Positions 17,491 through 26,491 of a stretch of DNA of 57,777 nt are shown here, piece after piece (position 1 is the first letter of the stretch; each line of letters starts with the position of its first letter). The notes beneath the pieces were generated by a model, which was not told the origin of the DNA, searched no databases, and saw nothing but the letters and a program-made list of their open reading frames with translations. This stretch comes from Candidatus Microgenomatus auricola (GTDB lineage Bacteria > Patescibacteriota > Patescibacteriia > SBBC01): the NCBI GenBank assembly GCA_005239865.1, contig SBBC01000033.1, positions 1-57,777 of the forward strand. Reading direction: 5' to 3'. Position numbers and translations under genes: made by a program.

Positions 17491-19342
17491 ACCAACGTTG
17501 TAGCCACTTTTCTAAATTGTACCAACGCCAAAGCGGAGCAGCAAGCGATGCTGTGCCGGTCTGGAACCGTTGCCATTGTATCCGCACCTCTTTCGGATTC
17601 GTGTACTTACCGATCCGCAAGTTGGATGCGGAGAATGACGCCTCGAGGTCATCCGTGAGTTCATGACGGAACCATTCCGTCTGCGGAACGACGAATCCGA
17701 ACTTATCCCGACGACGTCTAATCTGATCTGGAAGAATTTCTCCTAACGCTTTGCGGAGGATGCGTTTTGTCTCCCCTCCGCTCATCAGCATATCGTCAGG
17801 CAGTGAAAGCGTGAATTCCGCCAGTCGATGATCGAGAAAGGGGACGCGGGCCTCGATCGAGAACGCCATCGAATTCCGGTCTTCGTAGTGAAGGAGTGCC
17901 CGTACGCCTGTGGTAGTGAGCAACCGGTAGAGGTGGTTTTTAAACTGATTTTGGAACGGCGAGGGAAGGTCAGGATAGCGGAAGTTCGTAGTTCGAAAAC
18001 GCGGCTCGAGGATGTCGAGTTCAATTCGATTGGAGCGATTGAAAAACCACCGCCCGATACTTGGTGGGAGTACATACAATGCGAAAGTTGGAATGATGTG
18101 AGGAATCGACCGGCGGTGATGGGTGAGCACACCCCACAGCTCTCGTGCAAACCCAGGAACATTTCCGCGACGAAGTTGCTGCGCGAGCAGGGATCCGAAA
18201 ATCGGAATATACCCCGCCAGGATTTCGTCGCCGCCTTGTCCGTCGAGAAGCACCTTCACACCGCGCTGGCGGACTCGCTTCATGATTTCCCACTGCGCAA
18301 AAATACTCATCGAAAGGAACGGCTCTTCCTGATGCCAGAGGAGGCGGTGGAATTCTTGGCGGAAGATTTCTGGATCAGGGAACACCTCGTTTTGCTCCGC
18401 CCCGATCATTCCGTTCACGAGCCGACTGTACTGTCGTTCGTCATAATGTGGGTTGGTTGAACAGGCGGTAAAGGTTTTTTGTCCGAGGTGTACATTTTCA
18501 CTCCGCAAAAGCTTATGGGCAATGAGCGCGATGCTGGAAGAGTCAAGACCGCCGGAGAGGCACGTGCCGATTGGAACATCACCGCGTAGACGAACTCGAA
18601 TGCTGTCAATGAGGAGTTCGCGGAATCGCTCCGCCGCCTCATCGAACGAAACATCAATCTTGGCCTGATTACGGAGCGTCCAATATGGTTTAATTTCCAT
18701 CCCCTGGTCGGTGATGACTGCGTAATGTGCCGGAGGAATTTGCTCGATGCCGCTGAAAAAGGTTTCGGTTGTGTGATCGTGGAACCCGAAGACGAGGTAG
18801 TCGAAGACCACCCGATCGTTCGGTTGAGGAACATTTGGTAGTAAGTGAAACAGGGCTTTTATCTCCGAACCAAAGATGTAGCCGCTGTCGCGCTGTATGT
18901 AATAGAGCGGTTTTTCGCCAAAGCGATCTCGCGATAGCACGAGCCGCCCATTCCTCTTGTCCCTGATTGCCATTGCCCACATGCCGTTAAATCTCTTGAA
19001 GCAGGCGTTGCCCCAGGTGATGTAGGCGGCGAGAACGACCTCTGTATCGCTATGGGAGAGGAATTTCCACTTGACAGATGACTCGAGTTCTTGACGTAGT
19101 TCGAGGTAGTTATAAATCTCTCCGTTGAAAGCGACAGTCACTGACCCATCCGGCGTGGACATTGGCTGATGACCAGCCGGCGACAGGTCAATGATCGCCA
19201 GGCGTTGAAACCCGAGGGCAAGCAGGTCGTCATGATACATTCCCGCGTCATCAGGTCCGCGGTGTCGAAGAAGTTCGGCCGCCTGGCGGACCGCCTGTTC
19301 CCGATGTGTGGGTAATCTGAACTCGCCAACGAAGCCGCACAT
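17483..19342 (-). CDS. asnB: asparagine synthase family amidotransferase, second copy
   Basis: A 619-residue paralog of the enzyme at 9266-11140. Cys2 (MCGFVGEF) is the glutaminase nucleophile, RGPDDAG and FNGEIYNY are glutaminase-domain motifs, and SGGLDSSS near residue 255 is the ATP pyrophosphatase loop. It starts at the base after the flippase stop and overlaps the propeller gene by 8 bases. Two divergent copies in one glycan locus suggest amidation of two sugars or two sites, or asparagine made for peptidoglycan-like linkages. The amidated substrate is not visible from the sequence. Confidence 0.88.
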   Translation of the reverse strand: MCGFVGEFRLPTHREQAVRQAAELLRHRGPDDAGMYHDDLLALGFQRLAIIDLSPAGHQPMSTPDGSVTVAFNGEIYNYLELRQELESSVKWKFLSHSDTEVVLAAYITWGNACFKRFNGMWAMAIRDKRNGRLVLSRDRFGEKPLYYIQRDSGYIFGSEIKALFHLLPNVPQPNDRVVFDYLVFGFHDHTTETFFSGIEQIPPAHYAVITDQGMEIKPYWTLRNQAKIDVSFDEAAERFRELLIDSIRVRLRGDVPIGTCLSGGLDSSSIALIAHKLLRSENVHLGQKTFTACSTNPHYDERQYSRLVNGMIGAEQNEVFPDPEIFRQEFHRLLWHQEEPFLSMSIFAQWEIMKRVRQRGVKVLLDGQGGDEILAGYIPIFGSLLAQQLRRGNVPGFARELWGVLTHHRRSIPHIIPTFALYVLPPSIGRWFFNRSNRIELDILEPRFRTTNFRYPDLPSPFQNQFKNHLYRLLTTTGVRALLHYEDRNSMAFSIEARVPFLDHRLAEFTLSLPDDMLMSGGETKRILRKALGEILPDQIRRRRDKFGFVVPQTEWFRHELTDDLEASFSASNLRIGKYTNPKEVRIQWQRFQTGTASLAAPLWRWYNLEKWLQRWYG

Positions 19343-20809
19343 TTATTGTCGTTTTAAACGTTGCAATGCGGACTGGAAAAGATTTTTAACAGCTGCCAAC
19401 TCTCCGGTTTCAACAATCTGGAGAGAAAGAAGCAGCAGGGGAAAAATCGCAATGACCGCGGTCTTGAGAAGGAATGTCGTTGGCTGAACTTCTTGGGGTA
19501 ACAGAAACAAGATTAAGGTAGAGGTGATAAGCAGTAGCCAGGTTAACAATATTTTTCGAGATTCGAAAGGGATCGGGTAGTACTTCTGTGAAACTTGATA
19601 GAGGAGCCAGGCCGAAGCAATGTAAGATAGTAGCGTGGCGATCGCAGCGCCAACCATACCGTAGGGTGGAATCAGGATGAAATTAAGAACGATATTAAGA
19701 ATAGCGGCAGCAACAGTTGTCCAGGCCAAATGTGAAGTTTTTTTGCTGATCGCTACACCAATTGAAACAATGTAGTAACTCCCGTACGCGATAAGTCCGA
19801 GACAAAGCCATCCGACGACGCTGGCTGATCCAAAGAATGCCTCGCTGCTCGTGACCTTGATAATTTCTGGAGCGTAAGCCGTCAGGAGTAATGCCAGGAA
19901 ACCAGCGACAAGGGTGTATAGCGAGAGAACTTTTGCATATGTTAGTTTGGCCTCGGGTTCCTTCGCCAGTGAGAGGGCAAAGGGTCCCCAAGCGAGTTGC
20001 AAGGCGGCGATGCCGAGGCCGAGCACACTCGAGAGTTTGACGCCTAGGGAATAGAGTCCGAGCTCGTGCAGTGAATAGCGGCTAATAAAAAAACGGTCGA
20101 TCAGCGAAAGTGACCAACCGGCGATGGCTGCGGGGATGAGCGGTAATCCAACGGCCAATAGTTTTCGAAGAATTATTACAGAAAAGCGAGCGCTAAGGTT
20201 GCGTTGGGCAAGCGCGAGCGTAATGGCGCCGGTGACAGCCACGCTGACGAACCAAGCAATGAAGTATCCCAGCATACCCGCTTGGACCGGTACGAGCAGT
20301 ATCACTGTCAGGGTGATGGTCAGGATGACTTGGATGAGGATTGATAGCAAATAACGGCTGCGTGCAAACCGGAAACGGAGCCCATTAAGGGCGAAACCAA
20401 GCAGGAGGTTGAAAGGGATAATTGCTAGAGCCAGTTGCACCGGGCCAATATATATTTTGTTCTGAAAAAGTAGCTTCGACCATACCCCACTGAGCGGCAA
20501 GAGGACTAGAATCACTATTGACGACGCGATAAAAATAAACCAGATGGCGGTTGACAACACGTTCACTCTTTCTTCTTCTCGCTCGACCTCAAAAAAGAGG
20601 ATGGCCGCCGCCGAATCGAATCCAAAGGAGAGAAAGGCAATTGCCAGGGACGATACGGTTACGAGCAAATCGATTACCCCGTATTCCGAGGGCGAAAACA
20701 ATCGAGTCAATATCGGAACGAGGGCAATGCCAACGAAGCTCGACAGCGCGCTGCCAAAACCGTAGACAAGCGAATCTCTTGAGAGTTGCAAAATTCTGGA
20801 GCCAATCAT
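19343..20809 (-). CDS. oligosaccharide flippase (Wzx/MOP superfamily)
   Basis: A 488-residue integral membrane protein with about 12-14 hydrophobic helices. SRDSLVYGFGSALSSFVGIALV and LTRLFSPSEYGVIDLL are the typical first helix and loop of Wzx/RfbX-type flippases (the F-P-S-E-Y-G motif). It should move the undecaprenyl-linked oligosaccharide made by this locus to the outer leaflet. I place the start at ATG 20809, 11 bases after the preceding gene; an upstream in-frame start at 20881 would add an unusual basic leader. It is the only clear flippase in the window. No Wzy-type polymerase is recognised with confidence. Confidence 0.88.
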   Translation of the reverse strand: MIGSRILQLSRDSLVYGFGSALSSFVGIALVPILTRLFSPSEYGVIDLLVTVSSLAIAFLSFGFDSAAAILFFEVEREEERVNVLSTAIWFIFIASSIVILVLLPLSGVWSKLLFQNKIYIGPVQLALAIIPFNLLLGFALNGLRFRFARSRYLLSILIQVILTITLTVILLVPVQAGMLGYFIAWFVSVAVTGAITLALAQRNLSARFSVIILRKLLAVGLPLIPAAIAGWSLSLIDRFFISRYSLHELGLYSLGVKLSSVLGLGIAALQLAWGPFALSLAKEPEAKLTYAKVLSLYTLVAGFLALLLTAYAPEIIKVTSSEAFFGSASVVGWLCLGLIAYGSYYIVSIGVAISKKTSHLAWTTVAAAILNIVLNFILIPPYGMVGAAIATLLSYIASAWLLYQVSQKYYPIPFESRKILLTWLLLITSTLILFLLPQEVQPTTFLLKTAVIAIFPLLLLSLQIVETGELAAVKNLFQSALQRLKRQ

Positions 20810-20819
20810 GCTGATAAAG

Positions 20820-21893
20820 TCATCGCGGTGGGGACGGCGACTCAAACGAACGGGCGTAGTCCGTAATGAGCTGTTGAGCAACGAGCATTGGATTGTACGC
20901 TCGTTCTATAAACGTTCGTCCCCGCCGTCCCAACCCCTCCCAACGCTCCGGATGCTTGAGGAGATCTTCCAAGACGTTGACAAGAGTGCTAGTTGTCACA
21001 TTGATAACGGGGAAATCTTTTCGCGCATATTCCGGAAGCAAGTCGATATACTCATTCTTGATGTAGCAAAGAAGCGGCTTTCCTAACGCCATCATTTCAA
21101 TTCCAAACGAACCATACCAACCGACCAGTACTTGGTCAACGGTCAGGTGTGCTTGCGCGGCCCGCGCGTAAAGCTCCTTATGGGGGACTCGTTTCGGCAT
21201 ATCAAGCCGGATTTTGTATCCCCGACCTTGAAGTTTAGCCACTGCACGCTCGATATGTTTAGTCCCTTTTATTATTGGGTCAGTCGGAGCATGGAAGAGC
21301 ATTACTTCTTCGCCGGCACGGTAGCTTCGGTAGTGAGGTTTCCAGTTGTTGAGGTCAACCGAGATCGGCGGAGAAAGTTTCGAGTCTGGGGAGAACGCCA
21401 GAAGGTCAGGCGTAGAAACGTATGTTTGCGAAGCGTAGCGGAGAAAATATCTAAGGCGACGACGCTGAACATGATTCGGTGCATGGCGGTGTCCTTTAGG
21501 GTTGAGCCTGGCCGAAAAACAGGCTTCAGTTGGACGGATGTCGCATCCCTGGAAAGTAAAAAAAATTTTCTTCCCGAGCGAATGGAGAATGGGAATGTCG
21601 ATATTGTTGGGGAAGAAGGTGGTGGAAAAATAGAAGTGGAAGACATCAAAGTTTCGGATGGCGAATAGAAAAAACCTGATGGCGCGCGCAAGGTCGATGA
21701 TTTTAGGATACCTTTCAAAGTGAAGGTTATAATCGCTTTGGAAGCCCTGGTTATGTTGGACATAGACAATCACTCGGCTAAAGTGACCGAGCGCGCGCTC
21801 CGCTTGGGAGATAGCCCAAGGGTTACCAACGTCAGTCGGCGCATGGAGAATACGTAAACGGCGTTTGGCGAATGACGTCCCCATAGTCAACAT
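20820..21893 (-). CDS. glycosyltransferase (GT4-like)
   Basis: A 357-residue protein with a GT-B layout: an N-terminal Rossmann-like half beginning LRILHAPTDVGNPWAISQAERAL and a C-terminal half with LFHAPTDPIIKGTKHIERAV and GSFGIEMMALGKPLLCYI, where the second Glu of the E-x7-E motif is present but the first is replaced. Such proteins are usually annotated only as glycosyltransferases. The start is ATG 21893 or the ATG three codons later. It lies between a methyltransferase (27-base gap) and the flippase (10-base gap) in the minus-strand operon. Confidence 0.72.
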   Translation of the reverse strand: MLTMGTSFAKRRLRILHAPTDVGNPWAISQAERALGHFSRVIVYVQHNQGFQSDYNLHFERYPKIIDLARAIRFFLFAIRNFDVFHFYFSTTFFPNNIDIPILHSLGKKIFFTFQGCDIRPTEACFSARLNPKGHRHAPNHVQRRRLRYFLRYASQTYVSTPDLLAFSPDSKLSPPISVDLNNWKPHYRSYRAGEEVMLFHAPTDPIIKGTKHIERAVAKLQGRGYKIRLDMPKRVPHKELYARAAQAHLTVDQVLVGWYGSFGIEMMALGKPLLCYIKNEYIDLLPEYARKDFPVINVTTSTLVNVLEDLLKHPERWEGLGRRGRTFIERAYNPMLVAQQLITDYARSFESPSPPR

Positions 21894-21920
21894 GTGGTTA
21901 CCGTTTGCGCCTGCGCCCGG

Positions 21921-22631
21921 CTACTGCTTTGAGAATACGACAACGGCTTCTGCGCAGTAGTCTGGCAGCTCTTTCCCCAGCTCGTATAATGAATCGCAGT
22001 ATGTCTCGGCCAGAGTTTCCATCTTGTTGTTAGGTAAGGGCTTGAGAAGAATCCCACCGGCGTGGCGCAGGCGATAGCCGGCACGGCGAACAAGGGTTTG
22101 TAGCATATCCGCATCGTAATAGCGTTTGTGCCCGACTCGACGGTCCGCTTCACCGAGCTCATGGAGGTTTCTGATGAGTCCCATATGGAGCCCGATGCGC
22201 CGATGGAGTGATCGTGCATTCGGCACAACGAGTAGACCATACCCACGAGCGGATAACAGCGAATGAATTTTTTTCATCACCGCCAGAGGACTCGGCAGAT
22301 GTTCGAGCAGATCAATCATAATAATCAGATCATAAGGACCACGGGTCGCGAGGCTCTCAATTTCTCCTCTCACAAATTCAAATTGTCGATATTGACTGAA
22401 CCGGCGGCGTGCTATACGAAGATACGTCAAATCCGTGTCGATCATGGAGATCCGCCGAACACATTGGATGATGCTCGATGTACGGAGAAGGCGTTTGATG
22501 ATATCGCCGGTACCGCAGCCAACATCAAGAATAGTTCGAATCTTTTTTCGGCCAAAATACTCTTGAATCCATCGCGCTCGATACTTGCTCATGAAGGAGT
22601 TGAAGCCCTCGTTGTACTGTCCTTGATGCAT
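21921..22631 (-). CDS. class I SAM-dependent methyltransferase
   Basis: A 236-residue enzyme. ILDVGCGTGDIIKRLL near residue 35 is motif I, MIDTDLTYLRIA holds the acidic residue that binds the SAM ribose, and YDLIIMIDLLEHLPSPLAV is the UbiE-like motif. The C-terminal half contains GHKRYYDADMLQTLVRRAGY, as in many glycan or lipid methyltransferases. Its ATG is 12 bases after the stop of the upstream epimerase. The acceptor cannot be named. Confidence 0.8.
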   Translation of the reverse strand: MHQGQYNEGFNSFMSKYRARWIQEYFGRKKIRTILDVGCGTGDIIKRLLRTSSIIQCVRRISMIDTDLTYLRIARRRFSQYRQFEFVRGEIESLATRGPYDLIIMIDLLEHLPSPLAVMKKIHSLLSARGYGLLVVPNARSLHRRIGLHMGLIRNLHELGEADRRVGHKRYYDADMLQTLVRRAGYRLRHAGGILLKPLPNNKMETLAETYCDSLYELGKELPDYCAEAVVVFSKQ

Positions 22632-22643
22632 GTTGAGGAATAA

Positions 22644-23654
22644 TCAGTAGAAGAGTTTTTGCCAGAGCGCTGGATCGGTGGAACGTGAATCACGGTACCA
22701 TTTGAATTCCTCCTCAATTCCGGTTTTAAAATCGACGGTCGGCTGCCAGCCCAGTTCTTTCTTAGCTTTTGTATTGTCCTGACAAAGATACTCGAGGTTA
22801 CCTGGCAAACGAATTCTGCTATTCCTTAAGAGTTTCGATGGCTCTCCCTCTTTGACGTCCTCATGGAGAACACGGCAGCCACTTAAATCTCGAATCAACG
22901 CGGCGAGTTCTTTGATTGTCGTTTTGGTCATCGAGGAAACATTGTAAATGTGGTTGGCAGGTGCCAGCTTGCTGGAGAGGAGCAATTCATGGAACCTAAC
23001 GACATCTTTGACATGGCAGTAGTCGCGGACCTCATGGCCGTCCCCAAATACGACAATTTTTTTATCATGAATACTATGCTTAATGAACAGCGTAAGCACT
23101 CGTCCGAACCATTCACGAACCCCATAGATGATTGAGTACCGTAAACCAATAAAAGGGATGTTGAGGTAATGGGAATAGATATTGCCGAGTAACTCGGTTG
23201 CGTATTTCGACACACCATAGACCCAGTGTGGTTGAAGCGGGGCATCAGATTCCCGTTGGAACCCCCCTTTTGATCGACCGTAGACCCCAGCCGAGGAGGC
23301 GTAGACAACTAGCTTCAGATTTTTACATCTTTTTGCAAACTCTAAAATATTCGTTGTTCCCAAGATATTCGACGTGAGGTCTTCTTGGGGATATTGGATG
23401 CAACGGGTGATTTCGAGCTGTGCCGCCTGGTGATTGATGATATCAACGTTAGTCGGGAGGGAGGCGACGAAAGTTTCGTCCAAGATGTCGCCGAAGACGA
23501 ACTCGACGTTCCTGTTCTTCAAAAGATGATTAATGTTTTCGATGCGACCACTGCGAAAGTTATCGACAACCACAACTTTGTGATGGTGACGAACATACAT
23601 GTCGAGGACGTGGCTGCCGATAAACCCAGCACCGCCGGTGAGGAGTATTTTCAT
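22644..23654 (-). CDS. NAD-dependent epimerase/dehydratase (UDP-glucose 4-epimerase-like)
   Basis: A 336-residue extended SDR. TGGAGFIGSHV at residues 6-16 binds NAD, YASSAGVYG carries the catalytic Ser/Thr region, and YGVSK is the YxxxK dyad. WYRDS near the end fits GalE/WbpP-like enzymes acting on UDP-hexoses. The start gives a normal N-terminus (MKILLTGGAGF) only four bases after the HAD gene stop. It is one of three SDR enzymes of this type in the locus, so several nucleotide sugars are probably made here. Confidence 0.85.
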   Translation of the reverse strand: MKILLTGGAGFIGSHVLDMYVRHHHKVVVVDNFRSGRIENINHLLKNRNVEFVFGDILDETFVASLPTNVDIINHQAAQLEITRCIQYPQEDLTSNILGTTNILEFAKRCKNLKLVVYASSAGVYGRSKGGFQRESDAPLQPHWVYGVSKYATELLGNIYSHYLNIPFIGLRYSIIYGVREWFGRVLTLFIKHSIHDKKIVVFGDGHEVRDYCHVKDVVRFHELLLSSKLAPANHIYNVSSMTKTTIKELAALIRDLSGCRVLHEDVKEGEPSKLLRNSRIRLPGNLEYLCQDNTKAKKELGWQPTVDFKTGIEEEFKWYRDSRSTDPALWQKLFY

Positions 23655-23658
23655 GATG

Positions 23659-24258
23659 TTAATGGGATGTTACGGGTTGGATTATTGAGCGAAACTCGTT
23701 CGTGGTCAGAAAGCTAACGCGCGCTAGTTCAGCACTTTTTTTGTCGTTTTCAGTGTCGCCAACGAAGAGGACATCGTTTGAATTAACGCCCCAGTACTGA
23801 AGGATTTTTTGGAGGTCAGCCCCGGTCGGCTTTGGACCGCTACATGTCTCTTTGGCGATGACAACACTGAACTTATCAGGAAATTTGTTCTCGAGGAGTG
23901 TGCGGACACAACGCTCGGTGTTCATTGAGTATACTGCAAGTTTTTGATCAGTGGCAGTGTGGATGAACTTGTTAACATCGTCGAAAAAAACATGACGGTC
24001 GACAGTGAGTTCGTGCGATGTCACGATCTCGAGCAGTCGACGGAAGAATGTTTCGCCGAATTTCGTACGGGCCCGAAAGAGTTGTTGGTCGAGCGGGGTA
24101 AAGGTAAAACGCTGTCCGGTTTTTTTCAGGACATATTCTGAAAGCTGTTTCTTCAATGCTGTCCAATCAACGCCGAGATCAACGATCGTTCCGTCGAGAT
24201 CGAACACGACTCCGCGATACGCTCCGATCGGTTTCCTTACACCTTTTTGCTTGTCCAT
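23659..24258 (-). CDS. HAD-superfamily hydrolase
   Basis: A 199-residue phosphatase-like protein. FDLDGTIVDLGVDW (residues 19-32) contains the DxD nucleophile motif, and a cap of helices follows. GPKPTGADL provides the motif III Lys, and LFVGDTENDKKSA is the acidic motif IV. The size and cap match the phosphoglycolate phosphatase/beta-phosphoglucomutase-like subgroup. It overlaps the ATP-grasp gene by 22 bases. A phosphatase acting on a sugar phosphate made in this cluster is plausible but unproven. Confidence 0.82.
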   Translation of the reverse strand: MDKQKGVRKPIGAYRGVVFDLDGTIVDLGVDWTALKKQLSEYVLKKTGQRFTFTPLDQQLFRARTKFGETFFRRLLEIVTSHELTVDRHVFFDDVNKFIHTATDQKLAVYSMNTERCVRTLLENKFPDKFSVVIAKETCSGPKPTGADLQKILQYWGVNSNDVLFVGDTENDKKSAELARVSFLTTNEFRSIIQPVTSH

Positions 24259-25307
24259 TCATCATCCCTGATGAGTTTGTATCCCATATCCATCATTCGC
24301 ACCCAGTACCATCCCGCCGGAATGTTATTGTACGGTTTCATTCCATGTTTCACCGGTTCACCAAGACCGAGCTTGACGTAATAGTACGGCATATTGCAGC
24401 CCGCGAACGAAAAGAAAAAACTAGTCGTAAAAAAGCGGCCCGCATTTACTTCAGTCACTACTACCCGACCCTCTCTAGTTGTCTTGAGATCAGCACAAAA
24501 AATACCGGTGGCATGCGAATCGAGAGCTCGTATACCACTAGTGACCACGTTGTTGACCTCGTCGCTATGAACAGTGACTGCCACAGATGGGCTTGATGAC
24601 TGACCGCTGACCGTGAGGTGGCCGAAGATATATTCGATCCGCTCTCGGGCTTGGGACATGAGTAATTTACCGTTATGCCAGATACTCTGGAAGGCATATT
24701 CCTTTCCGGGGAGAAATTCGCTGACCATGAAATCGCCATACGACAATCCCTTCATCACTCGCCAGTAATCGATCCACATCTTTGCATGATTGATGTTTTT
24801 TACTGGGATTGCACCGCGTGAGCCAGCCCCCCGAATGGCTCGAAGCCATGCTTTTTCGTTATGTTTTAAAATCGTCTGGAGCGCCATTTCCAGGTCATGC
24901 TCGGTTTCAATGAAATACGCCTCTGGGACCGGAACACCTCTTTCCCGGAGGATCCGATTAAACTCCATTTTATTTTGACTCAACTCTATCGTTTCGTAGT
25001 TTGGTAAAAGCGTTTTTGTTTGAATTTCCTGAACGTGCTTGGCAAGGAAATTTACCTCAGCGTCTGGTTGACTATGGAGAAAGTGGATCCGTTCTTGTTT
25101 AATGAGCGTATTAAGCGTCGAGAGATACCGCGGTTCGGTGACCTTCGGCACGACGTATCTTTTATCAACATGAGAAAGCTCGAGGTGGTACCGGCTGACA
25201 TCAGTCCCGACGATGTAGAGTTGCTCTTGTGCTGGGTTGTGTCGTAACGACTCAATGAAATTGTACGCGGCTGATCCGCCAGCGCCGGTAACGAGAATGC
25301 GTTTCAT
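24237..25307 (-). CDS. ATP-grasp ligase (carbamoyl-phosphate synthase large-subunit-like)
   Basis: A 356-residue protein. An N-terminal Rossmann-like pre-ATP domain (ILVTGAGGSAAYNFIESL) is followed by a central ATP-grasp region with KAWLRAIRGAGSRGAIPV (glycine-rich loop) and DFMVSEFLPGKEYAFQSI. The metal-binding end has GIFCADLKTTREGRVVVTEVN, with E and N ligands. These enzymes couple a carboxylate to an amine through an acyl-phosphate. In this locus it could attach an amino acid to a uronic acid or similar group, which is an inference. It overlaps the HAD gene downstream and is 10 bases from the dehydrogenase gene upstream. Confidence 0.82.
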   Translation of the reverse strand: MKRILVTGAGGSAAYNFIESLRHNPAQEQLYIVGTDVSRYHLELSHVDKRYVVPKVTEPRYLSTLNTLIKQERIHFLHSQPDAEVNFLAKHVQEIQTKTLLPNYETIELSQNKMEFNRILRERGVPVPEAYFIETEHDLEMALQTILKHNEKAWLRAIRGAGSRGAIPVKNINHAKMWIDYWRVMKGLSYGDFMVSEFLPGKEYAFQSIWHNGKLLMSQARERIEYIFGHLTVSGQSSSPSVAVTVHSDEVNNVVTSGIRALDSHATGIFCADLKTTREGRVVVTEVNAGRFFTTSFFFSFAGCNMPYYYVKLGLGEPVKHGMKPYNNIPAGWYWVRMMDMGYKLIRDDEWTSKKV

Positions 25308-25317
25308 AGGAATGGTG

Positions 25318-26295
25318 CTAAGTTTTTGAAGGCGTCAGGGCAATGCGAAGAGCGTCGAGCGCGAAGGTCGAATCGCTCCGCTTTCCTTCGCGGAGGTCAT
25401 TTAAGAAACAGAGAATTTCTTCGCGCAAGGGCTCTTTTTTGGCAACGGCGATAACAACCCTATCCGGTTCAGAGAACCGGAGGATGAAGTCGGAATAATC
25501 ACTCGTTTCGATACGGAGTTTTTCGTAACGGCTCTTATAAAATTCAATTTGTTGATTCACGTAGTCCATCTCAAGATATCCTTCGGAACCAGTGATGTTG
25601 AGTTTTCGTATTTTCACTGGCGTAATCCAGTTCGCCTGAATGTAAGCAGAGGTTCCATCGTATTGAAGAAAGAACTCAACAGAATCCTCGCGTCGTTCAG
25701 CGTGGTTACGTTTTTTATGCACCGCGACGTTAGCGGGAAGCCGTCCGAGGATGTAGTTGACAATGTCGATATCGTGGATAGCGAGGTCGACGGCGATGTT
25801 GGCATCTTTGATCTGCGGCGGAAAACCGCCGACACGACGTGCCATAATTGCGGTAAGCTGTCCGAGCTCTCCGCGATCGAGCATCTCTTTTACACGTCTG
25901 ACCGCCGGATTGAATCGTTCGATGTGCCCTACCATGAGATGGAGATTGTTTTTCTTTGCCAGAAACAAGAGTTCTTTTCCTTCTTCAAGAGTATACGCTA
26001 TCGGTTTTTCCAGAAGTACATTGACGTTGTGTTCTAAGCAGTACTTAGCAACATCATGGTGAAGGGTTGTCGGGACACAGACTGAAACAAAATTAGGTTG
26101 CGTCCGCTCTACCATTTCGCGGTAGTCGCTATACTGTGGAACTTTGTACATTGCTGAAATTTCCTTACCGATTTCCGCGTTGGTGTCTGCCACACCGACG
26201 ATTTCGACCTCGGAAATCTCGGCATAGGTTCGGACATGGTTCTTACCCATGTTGCCGACACCGATAACAGCAACTTTAAATTTACCTTTCGACAT
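25318..26295 (-). CDS. Gfo/Idh/MocA family oxidoreductase
   Basis: A 325-residue NAD(P)-dependent sugar dehydrogenase. VAVIGVGNMGKNHVRTY is the nucleotide-binding loop and LLEKPIAYTLEEG contains the conserved EKP. GHIERFNPAVRRV and AVDLAIHDIDIVNYI carry the usual catalytic His/Asp region. I start at ATG 26295 (MSKGKFK), because the residues before it in the longer frame do not resemble the family. About 196 bases without a gene separate it from the aminotransferase upstream, so it may head its own transcript. It is distinct from the WlbA-type enzyme at 28193, and its substrate is unknown. Confidence 0.85.
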   Translation of the reverse strand: MSKGKFKVAVIGVGNMGKNHVRTYAEISEVEIVGVADTNAEIGKEISAMYKVPQYSDYREMVERTQPNFVSVCVPTTLHHDVAKYCLEHNVNVLLEKPIAYTLEEGKELLFLAKKNNLHLMVGHIERFNPAVRRVKEMLDRGELGQLTAIMARRVGGFPPQIKDANIAVDLAIHDIDIVNYILGRLPANVAVHKKRNHAERREDSVEFFLQYDGTSAYIQANWITPVKIRKLNITGSEGYLEMDYVNQQIEFYKSRYEKLRIETSDYSDFILRFSEPDRVVIAVAKKEPLREEILCFLNDLREGKRSDSTFALDALRIALTPSKT

Positions 26296-26491
26296 GTTTG
26301 CGAACAGGCAAGACGATAGAGGCAACATTTTTCGGGATTACTCCAGATTGAGTGGATAGTAGCCCTAGGGGAGATTTAGTAATTGGTCTCTGTGTAAGCA
26401 TACTGATCGGAAAGATGGAAAGCACTGCGCCTGTTTCCCTTCGGCAATTGATGGAGATATCGAAAATCATTTTTTGTATCTTTCTTTGTGA

